A stretch of 34,765 bases of DNA from a virus: IMG/VR virus record IMGVR_UViG_3300028738_000734, positions 1-34,765 of that record. The stretch is one strand, 5' to 3'. Position numbers and translations under genes: made by a program. A model generated the notes under the pieces. The model was given only the letters and a program-made list of their open reading frames with translations. It did no database searches and had not been told where the DNA came from. Position 1 is the first letter of the stretch. Every line of letters starts with the position of its first letter. This document shows positions 22,177 to 31,880 of the stretch, in pieces.

Positions 22177-25100
22177 ATGGCATCATCTTACACCCGACGC
22201 ATCAACCTTTATATCAATGGCAAGGAAGTCACTAACGACATTGCCAGCATCCGTGCAGAGATGAACCGGCTGGTCAATGCCCAGTCACGCATGGAAATCG
22301 GTTCCCGGGAATACATCGCCCAGATGCAAAAAATCAAATCGCTAAAGGCAATTCTGGATCAGCACCGGCAGGATATTTCCAACGTCGAAAAAGGCTGGAC
22401 CATGCAAAAGCTGGGTGATACGTTCAACCGCTACCAGGCACTAGCGATGGGGGTCATTGCCACGGTTACCGGCTTGGTATTGGCTTTCCGGCAGATCGTG
22501 GGTACGTTCAACGATTTTGAGGAGCGTCTGGATAACCTTTCCGCCTTGACCGGTTTGGCCGGTGATGATCTGCAGTGGTTGGGAGAAAAAGCAAAAGACC
22601 TTTCTACATCAACTCTGGCAAGTGGGATCCGGGTAACCCAAAGCGCTCAGGAAATTGTGGATGCTTTCACCAAAACCGGATCGGCCCGCCCTGAACTTCT
22701 CAAGAATAAAGAGGCATTGGTGGCCGTGACAGAGGAAGCCATCATACTTTCCAATGCTGCAAAAATCAAACTTCAACCGGCCATCGAAGGGTTGACCATG
22801 GTCATGAACCAGTACAATGTTTCGGCCAGCGAAGCCCGCCGGATCATTAATGTCCTGGGTGCAGGATCAAAAGCTGGTGCCGGAGAAATACCTTACCTGA
22901 CCGTTGGCTTTGAAAAAGCCGGTACCACCGCCAAACTTGCCGGATTATCCATCGAAACCCTTACCGCTACGCTCGAAACCCTTGCACCCCGCTTCTCACA
23001 ACCTGAAATTGCCGGTCGCGGACTTCGTGGAATGTTACTCCGTCTTCAGGTTGGAGCTGATGATACCAACCCTGCCATCGTTGGTATGGGTACTGCACTG
23101 GAAAACCTGGGCAAAAAAATGCTTTCACCAAAAGAAATGCTCGAAACCTTTGGCCTGGAAAATATTGCCGTAGCCCAAACCCTGATCACCAACGTTCAGG
23201 AATTGAAGAACTACGAAAAAGCAGTAACCGGTACCAACGTAGCCATCCAGCAGGCAGCGATCAATACCGATAACAACAACTCCAAACTGGCTCAGGCCAG
23301 AAACCGACTCAATGTAATGAGCATCGAACTGGGTGAAAAACTGGCTCCTGCATTGCAAATAAGCACAAGTGGTTTGTCTTATTTCGTGAAAGGCATGAGC
23401 GTTATGATTGACTTTTTCAGTCAGAATAAGACCGTAATTCTAACCCTGATTTATTCGCTTACAGCTTATACCATGGCAACCAAACTGGCCGCGATGTGGG
23501 AAGCCCGACTCAATAAGGAAAAACTGATCAACATTGTGATCGGCAAATTACAGGTATTGGCTTATAATGCGCAGTTTGCTGCTATTGCCCTTTATAATGC
23601 AGGGGTGGCACTTCTCTCCGGAAACCTTGCCGTTGCCACCATCCAGTTCCGTGCCTTCTCAGCTGCCATGGCAGCCAATCCAATCGGATTGATTGTTGGT
23701 CTGATCGTTGCCGCCGGTACCGCCTTGTATTACTATTCAGGACAAATGACAGCAGCACAAAAAGCACAGAAGGTACTGAATGATGTGAATCTGGAGGCTC
23801 TGAAAAATATCGTGGAAGAAAAGATCAGATTAGGCTCATTGCTTGACATTGCCCGAAATGAAAAATTATCCAAAGAAGATCGCCTGAATGCCTTGAATCA
23901 GTTGATTGCCATTTCCCCCAAATATCTTGGAAGTCTAACCCTTGAAACAATCAATACAGAAGGCGCCACCAGTGCCGTGAAAGAATATATTGATACCCTT
24001 CTTCAAAAAGCCAAAGTTCAGGCAGCTGGTGAAAAACTGATCGAAATCGAAAAAGAGTTATTGGATCTGACTGCCGGCAATGGCGCTGACGTTTCATTCT
24101 GGCAAGGAGCAGGAAACGCCATTCTTTCCTTTGGAATTGCGGCTGTTTTGGCTGGCCGCAATGCTGTTACTGCCGTTTCCAACATGACAGAGAAACAAAA
24201 CGAACTCAACGCGCAGAAAGAGAAACTTTTAAAAATTACCCAAAAGCAGCTGATTGAGGATGCTAAAAATCCGGGGGCCGTTGATGGAACCGATGTGACC
24301 CGCGATCTGGTCCGGGAACAGGAACTTTTACTTGAACAGGCCAATAAGATGCCCCGAAACACTGAAGCAGAAATTACCGCCCGAAATAAGAATATCGAGT
24401 CCATCCAGAAGGAAATTGACCGGCTCAATCAGCTTGGAACGGCCAAAGAAGGAAGTTCTGACGGTGCGGGTGGAGCAAATAGTGATGCAGTCAAAAAGCG
24501 CATTGCTGCTGCTGAAGCTGCACACAATGCGGAAATGGCCGCCATCAAAAAACGTAATCTCGAAGGATTAAGTTCCGATGATCAGTATAAGGGAGAACTG
24601 CTTACTGAGGAAATCAAATTCCTTGATGATAAGATGAAGATCTACAAAAAGGGAAGTAAAGAGTATGAACAGGCTTATGCTGAATCCTTAGGTAAACAAG
24701 TGGAAGCCGAAAAAACGGTCAAAGATCTGTTGGAAAAGGCTCAAAAAGAGTTGGCTAATGCAAAAATTGATAACCTTCAGGAAGGAATCGATAAACAAAA
24801 AGCGATTGAGGAAAACCGCTGGGCAGACGAGTTGGCCGGATTAAAGAAACAATTACTGGATAAAAAAGACCTTTCTGATCAGGAACTTGCCCTGAATGAC
24901 ACGATCAATAAAACCATCGAAGAGAAAGAGGCTGCCCATCAAAAGGCGATGAAGGATCTTTCTTCTGCAGCGGAAATGCAGAAATTGATGGATGCAGCAC
25001 TTATTGGTGAGGCCAAATCTGCAACAGACCAGGAATATTTTGCAGCGCAGCAAGACCTGGCAAGGGCAAACTATGAGCAGGAGCTGATCGATGCGCAAGG

Positions 25101-25875
25101 TAACGCAGCCAAAATAGCAACCGCTGAGCGTAGTCTATCCGATAAACTCATTCAGATCAAACTCGATGAACTTTCAAAACGGCAGGAAATAGGTGATGCT
25201 GTGTTCTCTGCTGCTAATTCGGTGTTTGGAGGTCTGGCTGAACTAGCTGGAAAAGAAACGGCACTGGGAAAAGCCTTGTTTCTTTTTCAGCAAGCCGCCG
25301 CCATTGGTCAGGTGGTCTTTAATACCGCCATTGCCAATGCCAAAGCGGTAGCCCAATTCCCATTAACTCTGGGTATGCCATGGGTAGCCATCAATACGGC
25401 TAGTGCTGTTGGAAGCATTGCTTCCATTGTAGCTCAGTCAATCGCCAATTTCTCACAGCCTAAAGGTTTTCTTAAGGGTGGATATACCGGACCTGGAAAG
25501 AAGGATGAACCTGCGGGGGTCGTCCATAAAGGGGAATATGTCATCCCTGCCGCTATGCTACGCAATCCGCAAATCGCGATGATGGTGGCCGGTTTGGAAC
25601 AAATGCGAAATGGACGTTACAGTATTTCTCAGGAAGCCTACAAAACAACCACAAGAAAAAACTTCTCAACTGGCAATAACGCTGCATCTAAACAATACAA
25701 GGAAACGGCAAAATTCCAATTACAATCAAATTCAGGTTCCATTTCTGATGCAACAGCACAAAAATTCACCAACGCAGTTGACAGACTATTGAATTGGGAT
25801 CCTTCAATCAGTATCGAGCTGCTTGAACGAAAACAAAACCTTTACAACAAAATTACAAAGGGTGGATTAAAGTGA
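22177..25875 (+). CDS. Phage tail tape measure protein
   Basis: At 1232 residues this is the longest gene, as expected. It starts with a coiled region (about 1-75), then the PhageMin_Tail-type core (TKTGSARPELLKNKEALVAV; GEIPYLTVGFEKAGTTAKLA; ALENLGKKMLSPKEMLETFG), hydrophobic segments around 470-520 (AANPIGLIVGLIVAAGTALY), long charged coiled coils (about 690-990) and the typical C-terminal GKKDEPAGVVHKGEYVIPAAM. Tape measures set tail length and occupy the tail lumen; by the usual 0.15 nm per residue rule the tail would be roughly 185 nm, within siphovirus or myovirus range. Promoter P2 directly precedes it, separating it from the AT-rich insertion upstream. Confidence 0.93.
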   Translation: MASSYTRRINLYINGKEVTNDIASIRAEMNRLVNAQSRMEIGSREYIAQMQKIKSLKAILDQHRQDISNVEKGWTMQKLGDTFNRYQALAMGVIATVTGLVLAFRQIVGTFNDFEERLDNLSALTGLAGDDLQWLGEKAKDLSTSTLASGIRVTQSAQEIVDAFTKTGSARPELLKNKEALVAVTEEAIILSNAAKIKLQPAIEGLTMVMNQYNVSASEARRIINVLGAGSKAGAGEIPYLTVGFEKAGTTAKLAGLSIETLTATLETLAPRFSQPEIAGRGLRGMLLRLQVGADDTNPAIVGMGTALENLGKKMLSPKEMLETFGLENIAVAQTLITNVQELKNYEKAVTGTNVAIQQAAINTDNNNSKLAQARNRLNVMSIELGEKLAPALQISTSGLSYFVKGMSVMIDFFSQNKTVILTLIYSLTAYTMATKLAAMWEARLNKEKLINIVIGKLQVLAYNAQFAAIALYNAGVALLSGNLAVATIQFRAFSAAMAANPIGLIVGLIVAAGTALYYYSGQMTAAQKAQKVLNDVNLEALKNIVEEKIRLGSLLDIARNEKLSKEDRLNALNQLIAISPKYLGSLTLETINTEGATSAVKEYIDTLLQKAKVQAAGEKLIEIEKELLDLTAGNGADVSFWQGAGNAILSFGIAAVLAGRNAVTAVSNMTEKQNELNAQKEKLLKITQKQLIEDAKNPGAVDGTDVTRDLVREQELLLEQANKMPRNTEAEITARNKNIESIQKEIDRLNQLGTAKEGSSDGAGGANSDAVKKRIAAAEAAHNAEMAAIKKRNLEGLSSDDQYKGELLTEEIKFLDDKMKIYKKGSKEYEQAYAESLGKQVEAEKTVKDLLEKAQKELANAKIDNLQEGIDKQKAIEENRWADELAGLKKQLLDKKDLSDQELALNDTINKTIEEKEAAHQKAMKDLSSAAEMQKLMDAALIGEAKSATDQEYFAAQQDLARANYEQELIDAQGNAAKIATAERSLSDKLIQIKLDELSKRQEIGDAVFSAANSVFGGLAELAGKETALGKALFLFQQAAAIGQVVFNTAIANAKAVAQFPLTLGMPWVAINTASAVGSIASIVAQSIANFSQPKGFLKGGYTGPGKKDEPAGVVHKGEYVIPAAMLRNPQIAMMVAGLEQMRNGRYSISQEAYKTTTRKNFSTGNNAASKQYKETAKFQLQSNSGSISDATAQKFTNAVDRLLNWDPSISIELLERKQNLYNKITKGGLK

Positions 25876-25882
25876 CATTTTT

Positions 25883-25918
25883 TGTCCTTTAGTCGCCCCT
25901 ACATAAACCATATGTTTG
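25883..25918 (+). promoter_or_regulatory. Putative phage promoter P3
   Basis: TGTCC (25883-25887, within TTTTTTGTCCTTT) and TATGTTTG (25911-25918) have the same spacing. The -7 box sits inside an AACCA/TGGTT hairpin. The next ATG is 26 bases downstream. Confidence 0.7.
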
Positions 25919-25944
25919 GTTCATAATTTAAATATCAAACTCAA

Positions 25945-27108
25945 ATGAGTGTTACCCATACTATCACAGGCTCAAATTTTTTAACAGGTAACCCGATTCA
26001 AATAACAATTACAGCTTCAGATACTCGTACAAGCCATAAGCTGGCGCTGAAAGTGACTTGCAAATCAATGGGAAATATTGAATTGCAAGGTTCACCGTAT
26101 ATCGAAGAAATTGCACCTAATAACCTGGTATCTGTTTTCGAAATTTCAGGTCTGCTTGATTTTCCAGCCGAATACAAATTCAGTTATCCCCCTGTTGGAG
26201 CAGTAACAGAAAACGATGTAACTCATAAAATATCATTCGACATTGGTGAAGTTTGGACAGATGATCAAGGCGAACGTCAGGAAGAATGGACAACACCGGC
26301 AGAAAATACATTCAAAGTAATTAAAGGCAGATTACGGGCTCATGAATTGGCTTTGCTTAATGATCAAAACAAAACTTTCGATTCAGAATTCGTTCAAGGT
26401 GGAAAGTTTCTTACACATCAACCCAATATGCAGCGGGTGTCACCTTCGCATATTCCGATGTTATGGTATCATGGCCGATGGTTTGGTTCCCATTCCATAT
26501 CAATCCACCTGAAAATTGCTTTCATAGACGGAGAACCGGTAACACTTAATCAGGATCATACTATTTGGGATATTACAGCCCTTGTTGGTTTTGTGTTTTC
26601 ACCGCGCCATTGGGACTATTATGTTGGAATGGATTCCAATATTGCCAGTTATGAATTTTGGGTATCGGATTCCGGTGGCGATATTTCGGAGCATCGTACT
26701 TACATAGTCGATCATAAAAACTATGAACAGTCATTTACATTTTTCTATACCAATCCACTCTCAGGTATCGATATGTTATGGCTAACGGGTGAATATACAC
26801 AGGGATTAAAATCTGAGTCTGAAACAGCATTTCGGCCAGTACCAATCGGCTCGGGCAGTAAAGTGGCAAGCATAAAAACAGTTTCAGTAATTGGCCAACG
26901 CTCATGGGAGATAAATACAGGCTTTAAAACTCGTCAGGAACTTTTGGCGATGCGTGATTTTATAGAGTCACGTGAACGCTGGATGGTCGATCCTGACAAT
27001 ACTGATTGCCTTCTTCCTGTAATGATCGAAAGTGGTGAATTTTCACTTTACGACAGTATGGAAGATCTACAAAATCTTGAACTACAAATATTGGAAGCAC
27101 ACCGATGA
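25945..27108 (+). CDS. Phage tail/baseplate protein, 387 residues
   Basis: This beta-rich protein follows the tape measure and starts the P3 unit. The first 110 residues look like an immunoglobulin-like or tail-tip beta domain (THTITGSNFLTGNPIQITIT). Later parts contain WYHGRWFGSHSISIHLKIAF, a TIWDITALVGFVF segment and SIKTVSVIGQRSWEINTGFK. The C-terminal stretch (LAMRDFIESRERWMVDPDN) resembles the end of distal tail proteins that describe a defined cell or residue position, but I cannot name the family. The position suggests distal tail (Dit) or baseplate. It overlaps the next gene by 4 bases. Confidence 0.6.
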   Translation: MSVTHTITGSNFLTGNPIQITITASDTRTSHKLALKVTCKSMGNIELQGSPYIEEIAPNNLVSVFEISGLLDFPAEYKFSYPPVGAVTENDVTHKISFDIGEVWTDDQGERQEEWTTPAENTFKVIKGRLRAHELALLNDQNKTFDSEFVQGGKFLTHQPNMQRVSPSHIPMLWYHGRWFGSHSISIHLKIAFIDGEPVTLNQDHTIWDITALVGFVFSPRHWDYYVGMDSNIASYEFWVSDSGGDISEHRTYIVDHKNYEQSFTFFYTNPLSGIDMLWLTGEYTQGLKSESETAFRPVPIGSGSKVASIKTVSVIGQRSWEINTGFKTRQELLAMRDFIESRERWMVDPDNTDCLLPVMIESGEFSLYDSMEDLQNLELQILEAHR

Positions 27109-28349
27109 AGGCAAGGCGCGAATTAAAAAAGATGTGGAGCGATCCACGAATGAAAGAAACTATTGATAGCCTTTGGAGAGAATATTACGGCCTTTATAAT
27201 GAAAAATATAAAGCAATACCCGAGTTTGATGAATTCGGTGACCCGGTTGATGAGTGGCTACACAATAAAATTTCAAAAGAGATTGAATATGGTCAAGCCA
27301 TCGGTCAGGATCATTTGATCGAGGGAAATCGAAGTATTGCCATTGGTCAGGGAGCGGTAACCAAATCGTTTCTGGAAACTGTTTTAGGTGCTTATGCAAC
27401 TATTCCGGAAGATCAAGACCCGTTAAAATGGATTCTTACAGACCGCTTGCTTACGTTGGGCAACGGAAAAGATAAGGAGCATCGTTCGATTGTATTTGAA
27501 ATCTTTAAATCGGGATTAACCAAGTTTTTAAATGCGGTTAAATTCGGAGAGTTTTGGCATGGTGAGAAAGATCCAGAAGGTGGAGAAATTCAGTTTGCAC
27601 AAAATAGGTTTCAGGGGTATTTTGATGAAGCCTGGCATGAATTCGCGTTTAAAGAAGTAAATACTATTACACAAATTGGTCATGGTTTTGTTGTTGGAAC
27701 TACGATTAAATTATCGGGTTCAGTTTGGGTAAAATCCAGAGCTGATACAGCCTCCAATGCCGGAACTGTTGGCATAGTCTCAGAGGTTATTGATGCTGAT
27801 CATTTCCGATACATTACCGCAGGGTTATTTCCCGGCGAATTTATTGACGGTGCCAATTACTTCCTATCAACAACAACTGCAGGATCAATATTTATTCAGA
27901 CAGACCCCGAAGTGTGGAACATTGGTAACGTCCGTGAGTTTATTGGAACAGGAACACCTGCCGGACTTGAAATTGAGATTGATCTTGGTGATGAGATCAC
28001 AGAAATGGAGTTTGACACACCAATAAATGAAGATTGGATCACTGCTGAATATCGTGATGTTGTTGCTGGCACAGCTGATAGTCACCCTCTGAACCTAAAG
28101 GCATATGCTGGATATACCATAGATTCACTTTCATTGCAGGTTGATAATGGAACATTGGTGGTAACTATTAAGATCAACGGGTTTGCAATAACTGGGCTTT
28201 CAGGAGTAACTGCAACTACATCTATAATAACAACCTTAGCAACAGCATTAAATTTAGTCTCTAAAAATGATTTGGTCACCGTTGAATGGTCAACTTCTTA
28301 TACCGGGACACCAAAGAAAATTTTTGTTGAATTGAATATGACAAGATAA
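27105..28349 (+). CDS. Phage tail fibre/spike-like protein, 414 residues
   Basis: The N-terminal 65 residues are a charged helical region. Residues about 66-105 carry a YadA-head-like pattern of short repeats (IGQDHLIEGNRSIAIGQGAV), typical of trimeric left-handed beta-rolls. A beta-rich part with WHGEKDPEGGEIQFAQNRF follows, then GHGFVVGTTIKLSGSVWVKS and a C-terminal immunoglobulin-like domain (DSLSLQVDNGTLVVTIKING; SGVTATTSIITTLATALNLV). This suggests a trimeric fibre or spike that touches the host surface. Stop and next start overlap in TAATG. Confidence 0.6.
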   Translation: MKARRELKKMWSDPRMKETIDSLWREYYGLYNEKYKAIPEFDEFGDPVDEWLHNKISKEIEYGQAIGQDHLIEGNRSIAIGQGAVTKSFLETVLGAYATIPEDQDPLKWILTDRLLTLGNGKDKEHRSIVFEIFKSGLTKFLNAVKFGEFWHGEKDPEGGEIQFAQNRFQGYFDEAWHEFAFKEVNTITQIGHGFVVGTTIKLSGSVWVKSRADTASNAGTVGIVSEVIDADHFRYITAGLFPGEFIDGANYFLSTTTAGSIFIQTDPEVWNIGNVREFIGTGTPAGLEIEIDLGDEITEMEFDTPINEDWITAEYRDVVAGTADSHPLNLKAYAGYTIDSLSLQVDNGTLVVTIKINGFAITGLSGVTATTSIITTLATALNLVSKNDLVTVEWSTSYTGTPKKIFVELNMTR

Positions 28350-29236
28350 TGGGACATAGAATTTTATACATACCGGCAATTTTGGCTGAATCAAAATATC
28401 AGACAGCAGGAATATTTGGTGGATTTATATATCGTTCTACAGATGCTGGCGCTACATGGAATCAAACAGGAATTAGTGGAAACTGGCTTGGTATAGCTGT
28501 TTGTTCATCAGGAAAATACCAAACTGCTGTTAACAATGGTGGTCGTATTTACAGGTCTGACGATTATGGCATTACATGGAGTCTTGTTAGTATTACAGGT
28601 GCATGGTATGATGTTTCAATGTCAGCATCGGGTCAATATCAAACAGCTGTGACTAATGGTGGTTTAGTGTATGTTTCATCAGATTATGGAGCAAATTGGA
28701 ATAGATCATCTTTTTCAGGATCGATTGCACATATATCTGTTTCATCTTCTGGACAGTATCAAGTTTGTGTTAGTTTGGTTAATGAGGGCAAGGTGTATGT
28801 TTCTTCAGATTATGGTGTAACATGGTCGTTGAAATATAATGGTGGAGTTAACGTAAATGGGTGTGCTGTTTCTGGCGATGGAAAGTATATGTTGGCAGTT
28901 TGGTCTTATGGAAAGAGAATTTACAGATCAACTGATTACGGCCAAACATGGAATGCTGTTGGTGGTACTGGTTATTGGAGAAGTGCGTCCATTTCAGAAG
29001 ATGGAAAACACCAGGTAGTTGGGGATATAAATGGTGTTTCAGTTATTTCTCATGATTATGGTGTGACTTGGACAAACTGCGGAGCATCTTGTGTTGCAGT
29101 TTCAATGTCTTCATCAGGAAAATTTATAACGAAGGTCAAGGATCATTCGTCAATCTATATTTCTTCTGATTATGGTGCAACATGGAAAACTGTTGGTTTT
29201 GGAGCTTATTGGTTCGATGTTAGTATATCTGATTGA
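28349..29236 (+). CDS. Seven-Asp-box beta-propeller tail protein
   Basis: The 295-residue protein is made almost wholly of seven repeats of about 40 residues, each ending in an Asp-box (SxDxGxTW type): STDAGATW at 30-37, SDDYGITW at 70, SSDYGANW at 110, SSDYGVTW at 152, STDYGQTW at 194, SHDYGVTW at 234 and SSDYGATW at 272. The paired SSGKYQTAV-type strands between them complete a probable seven-bladed propeller of the BNR/sialidase-like superfamily. No catalytic sialidase arginine triad is apparent, so binding rather than cleavage is more likely. Its place in the fibre block points to receptor binding. Internal repeats make it prone to blade-number change. Confidence 0.75.
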   Translation: MGHRILYIPAILAESKYQTAGIFGGFIYRSTDAGATWNQTGISGNWLGIAVCSSGKYQTAVNNGGRIYRSDDYGITWSLVSITGAWYDVSMSASGQYQTAVTNGGLVYVSSDYGANWNRSSFSGSIAHISVSSSGQYQVCVSLVNEGKVYVSSDYGVTWSLKYNGGVNVNGCAVSGDGKYMLAVWSYGKRIYRSTDYGQTWNAVGGTGYWRSASISEDGKHQVVGDINGVSVISHDYGVTWTNCGASCVAVSMSSSGKFITKVKDHSSIYISSDYGATWKTVGFGAYWFDVSISD

Positions 29237-29253
29237 TTTAAAATATTCATGAA

Positions 29254-29457
29254 ATGAGTAGAGCATCAAACAAAAAGATAATCGTAGTTTCAAATTCTAC
29301 AGCAGGAAAACTTGTTGAAACTACACCAAGAAATGATAAGGATTGCTTTGTTTGGGACCAAACAAAAAACTGCTATGTTCATGAACCTCGCGCTTTAGTC
29401 AACCATGATCATGAGATAGGAAACCAGGTTTTGCTTTTTGAAAATCAATTAATTTAA
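29254..29457 (+). CDS. Small phage tail-region protein, 67 residues
   Basis: This 67-residue beta-rich protein (KIIVVSNSTAGKLVETTP; DCFVWDQTKNCYVHEPRAL) lies between the propeller and the fibre genes, with 17- and 12-base gaps. It has two cysteines (DCFVWDQTKNC). It may be a fibre adaptor or chaperone; I do not recognise it. Confidence 0.55.
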   Translation: MSRASNKKIIVVSNSTAGKLVETTPRNDKDCFVWDQTKNCYVHEPRALVNHDHEIGNQVLLFENQLI

Positions 29458-29469
29458 AAATAGACAATT

Positions 29470-30117
29470 ATGAGTTTAGCAACACGTATTTCGGACTTAA
29501 CAACGAGGTTGGCAACCGAATTTAAAAGCGTTAAAAGTATTATTTCTGGAAACAATTCAGGAAGTCTTTCAGGACTAACAACGTCAGTAAAAACCTCAAT
29601 TCTTGCTGCAATCAATGAACTTCAAAGTTCTATTGCATCAAAACAGGCAAGTCTTGGATTTACGCCTGAAAATGCAGCAAACAAAGGCGCGGCAAATGGA
29701 TATGCAGGTTTAGATGCAACTGGCAAAGTTCCTGCTGCACAATTACCGTCGTACGTTGATGATGTTCTCGAATACACTAATCTTGCTGGATTCCCGGGAA
29801 CCGGAGAAACAGGCAAGATCTATGTTGCCCTTGACTCAAACTTGCAATACCGTTGGAGTGGTTCAGCTTATGTGACGATGAACTCAGCTTTGGCATTGGG
29901 TGAAACGTCAGCAACAGCATATCGTGGAGATAGGGGCAAAACGGCCTACGATCATAGCCAATTAACAACCGGAAACCCACACGGCGTAACCTTCGCACAA
30001 TTAGGTTCAAAGCCAACAACTATTGCTGGTTTTGGTATTACAGATGCCTACACCAAAACAGAACTTGGCGACCCGGAAACCAACTTTGTAACAACGTTTG
30101 ATAGCGCATTAGTATGA
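29470..30117 (+). CDS. Phage tail fibre protein, 215 residues
   Basis: The N-terminal segment (SLATRISDLTTRLATEFKSV) is a short amphipathic helix that recurs in the next gene, so it is probably the attachment anchor. Then come typical fibre motifs: a SLGFTPENAANKGAANGYAG shaft linker, LDATGKVPAAQLPSYVDDVL, FPGTGETGKIYVALDSNLQY and the GNPHGVTFAQLGSKPTTIAG segment common in phage fibres. No enzymatic domain is visible. The protein is short for a complete fibre, so it may be one segment of a multi-protein fibre. It overlaps the following gene by 4 bases. Confidence 0.75.
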   Translation: MSLATRISDLTTRLATEFKSVKSIISGNNSGSLSGLTTSVKTSILAAINELQSSIASKQASLGFTPENAANKGAANGYAGLDATGKVPAAQLPSYVDDVLEYTNLAGFPGTGETGKIYVALDSNLQYRWSGSAYVTMNSALALGETSATAYRGDRGKTAYDHSQLTTGNPHGVTFAQLGSKPTTIAGFGITDAYTKTELGDPETNFVTTFDSALV

Positions 30118-31163
30118 GTCTTGCAAGTCGGATATCAGCATTAGCCACCAGAATTGGGCAGGAAATTAAGTTAAAACAGGCTTTACTTATATCTGGAACA
30201 AATATCAAGACCGTGAACGGGAGTTCATTACTGGGTTCTGGCGATTTAGCTGTTTCAGGTGGTCAAAGTGTTAATCTGAATGGGATTATCAATTTGATCT
30301 ACAATGATGAAACTGATTCTGCTGAACACACAACAAGTACATCAGAAAGTACAGCCCGAAAAACCTACACTTTAGCTGCAAATACATACTCCAAAATAAT
30401 CATTGAATTCATTGTTCGGGCAAGGGTTGAACAATCTGCTAATACTAAAGCAGATTTTACCTGGAGAATTAAGTCAGCCGGAACTACTGTCAGAACATTT
30501 GTTCAGCGTATTATAGCAAGTTCAACCGGGGCCATGTCTGGTGATCGATTGACTGAAACATTCTCTTATATTATGAATGGTGGTCAAGTTGCCAATACTG
30601 ATATAACCATTACTGTTCAGAATTCTTTAAATAATGCTTTAACAGGTGGATTGGTTCATGCTATGCGTATTTATGGAGTTATGGATTCGACAACAATAGG
30701 CAAGGGAGATACTGGCGCGCAAGGGAAAGGAATTTCATCAACAAGCTACAATTCAAGCACAGGTGTTCTAACGATTACTTATTCGGATTCGTCAACCTAC
30801 CAAACAGGTGATCTTCGTGGAACTTTGCTTGATAACACATTTACCTATGCCAAAATATACTCTGATTTAAAGAGCAAGGCAACGGTTACAGCCAACATTG
30901 ATCTTTCGGCTAATGGGCAAGGCGAAATAACGCTTTCCGGAAATACCGCATTTGCTTTCACTGGGTATCAGTTGAATAAATCGTACTTGCTTAATATCGT
31001 AACGAATGGATATACCCCAAGTTGGGCGAATACAGCCAAACATAGAGCAGTTGAAGGCAATGCACCTTTTGGAAATTCAGGAACTTATATCGTGCTACTT
31101 ACTTGTACAAATGCCACTTCAGGTAGTGAGAAGTTATTAACCATGATAATGAAGGAGATTTAA
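30114..31163 (+). CDS. Phage tail fibre protein with collagen-like linker, 349 residues
   Basis: The N-terminus (SLASRISALATRIGQEIKL) is a diverged copy of the previous gene's anchor. It is followed by a TNIKTVNGSSLLGSGDLAVS fibre motif, a beta-sandwich-like region (about 70-185), a short GKGDTGAQGKG collagen-like link near residue 198-208 and a C-terminal beta domain (DLSANGQGEITLSGNTAFAF) that resembles tip domains of other Bacteroidota phage fibres. Two adjacent fibre genes sharing an anchor but with different distal parts suggest a compound or alternative receptor-binding apparatus. Confidence 0.75.
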   Translation: MSLASRISALATRIGQEIKLKQALLISGTNIKTVNGSSLLGSGDLAVSGGQSVNLNGIINLIYNDETDSAEHTTSTSESTARKTYTLAANTYSKIIIEFIVRARVEQSANTKADFTWRIKSAGTTVRTFVQRIIASSTGAMSGDRLTETFSYIMNGGQVANTDITITVQNSLNNALTGGLVHAMRIYGVMDSTTIGKGDTGAQGKGISSTSYNSSTGVLTITYSDSSTYQTGDLRGTLLDNTFTYAKIYSDLKSKATVTANIDLSANGQGEITLSGNTAFAFTGYQLNKSYLLNIVTNGYTPSWANTAKHRAVEGNAPFGNSGTYIVLLTCTNATSGSEKLLTMIMKEI

Positions 31164-31165
31164 CC

Positions 31166-31879
31166 GTGATACTGATGCCAGGAATAGGAGTTGTTGCAAT
31201 GTCTAAGTTCAACTTAATTATGCCAACAGTTGACATTTTAATATATCCAACAACGATGTTCAATACATTCCATCCAGTAGTTAATTCTTATGGGGGGAAT
31301 ATGCCTGGCGTTGTTGAGATAGGATTTTGTTACAAAACAGATGCTATCAATAATAATTTAGCTACGATCAATAACAATGTTGTTGCACTTGGTTATGGCA
31401 ATGGAACATTTGAAACAGATATTTTATTAGATAGTGGATGTGTTGATTTCCAAATATTTAATGGAGCATTTATGTTTAGGGCATATGCGCGTTATGGAAA
31501 TACTGTTGTGTATGGGAATCAACCTGCTCCATTTCAAGAATATGCGCCTTATGAGGGCATGATGGCTCCAACAATATCATGTGATATGAATTTGTTTGAA
31601 AATAATGTTGTTGTTTCAGCGTCATTTCATATGAATACTTATTGGGGAGAAGGTAGTAACCAGACTGACGACCACAAATGGTATCTGTATATATCTGATA
31701 GTTTAGGTAAGCAAGAAACACATGAATGCACATATTATGACACCGTTTATCCAATCGAATTTGTACCATCTGTTAGACCAACATGGGTTTCAGCATTCGT
31801 CGAATACTATGTAAATGGTCAAAGATACTATGGTGTTGGTTCTTGGTATGAGTATGTGAAACAAATTTATAGGCCTTAA
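31166..31879 (+). CDS. Phage tail-region protein, 237 residues
   Basis: This beta-rich, aromatic-rich protein (YGNGTFETDILLDSGCVDFQ; WYLYISDSLGKQETHECTYY; FVEYYVNGQRYYGVGSWYEY) is of unknown family; it could be a fibre tip or fibre-associated protein. GTG at 31166 is chosen because GAAGGAG lies 8 bases upstream; the next ATG at 31175 would place the site too far away. It starts 2 bases after the fibre stop and is 1 base from the next gene, so it belongs to the same transcript. Codon use is more AT-rich than in the connector genes, like the other fibre genes. Confidence 0.6.
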   Translation: MILMPGIGVVAMSKFNLIMPTVDILIYPTTMFNTFHPVVNSYGGNMPGVVEIGFCYKTDAINNNLATINNNVVALGYGNGTFETDILLDSGCVDFQIFNGAFMFRAYARYGNTVVYGNQPAPFQEYAPYEGMMAPTISCDMNLFENNVVVSASFHMNTYWGEGSNQTDDHKWYLYISDSLGKQETHECTYYDTVYPIEFVPSVRPTWVSAFVEYYVNGQRYYGVGSWYEYVKQIYRP

Positions 31880-31880
31880 T

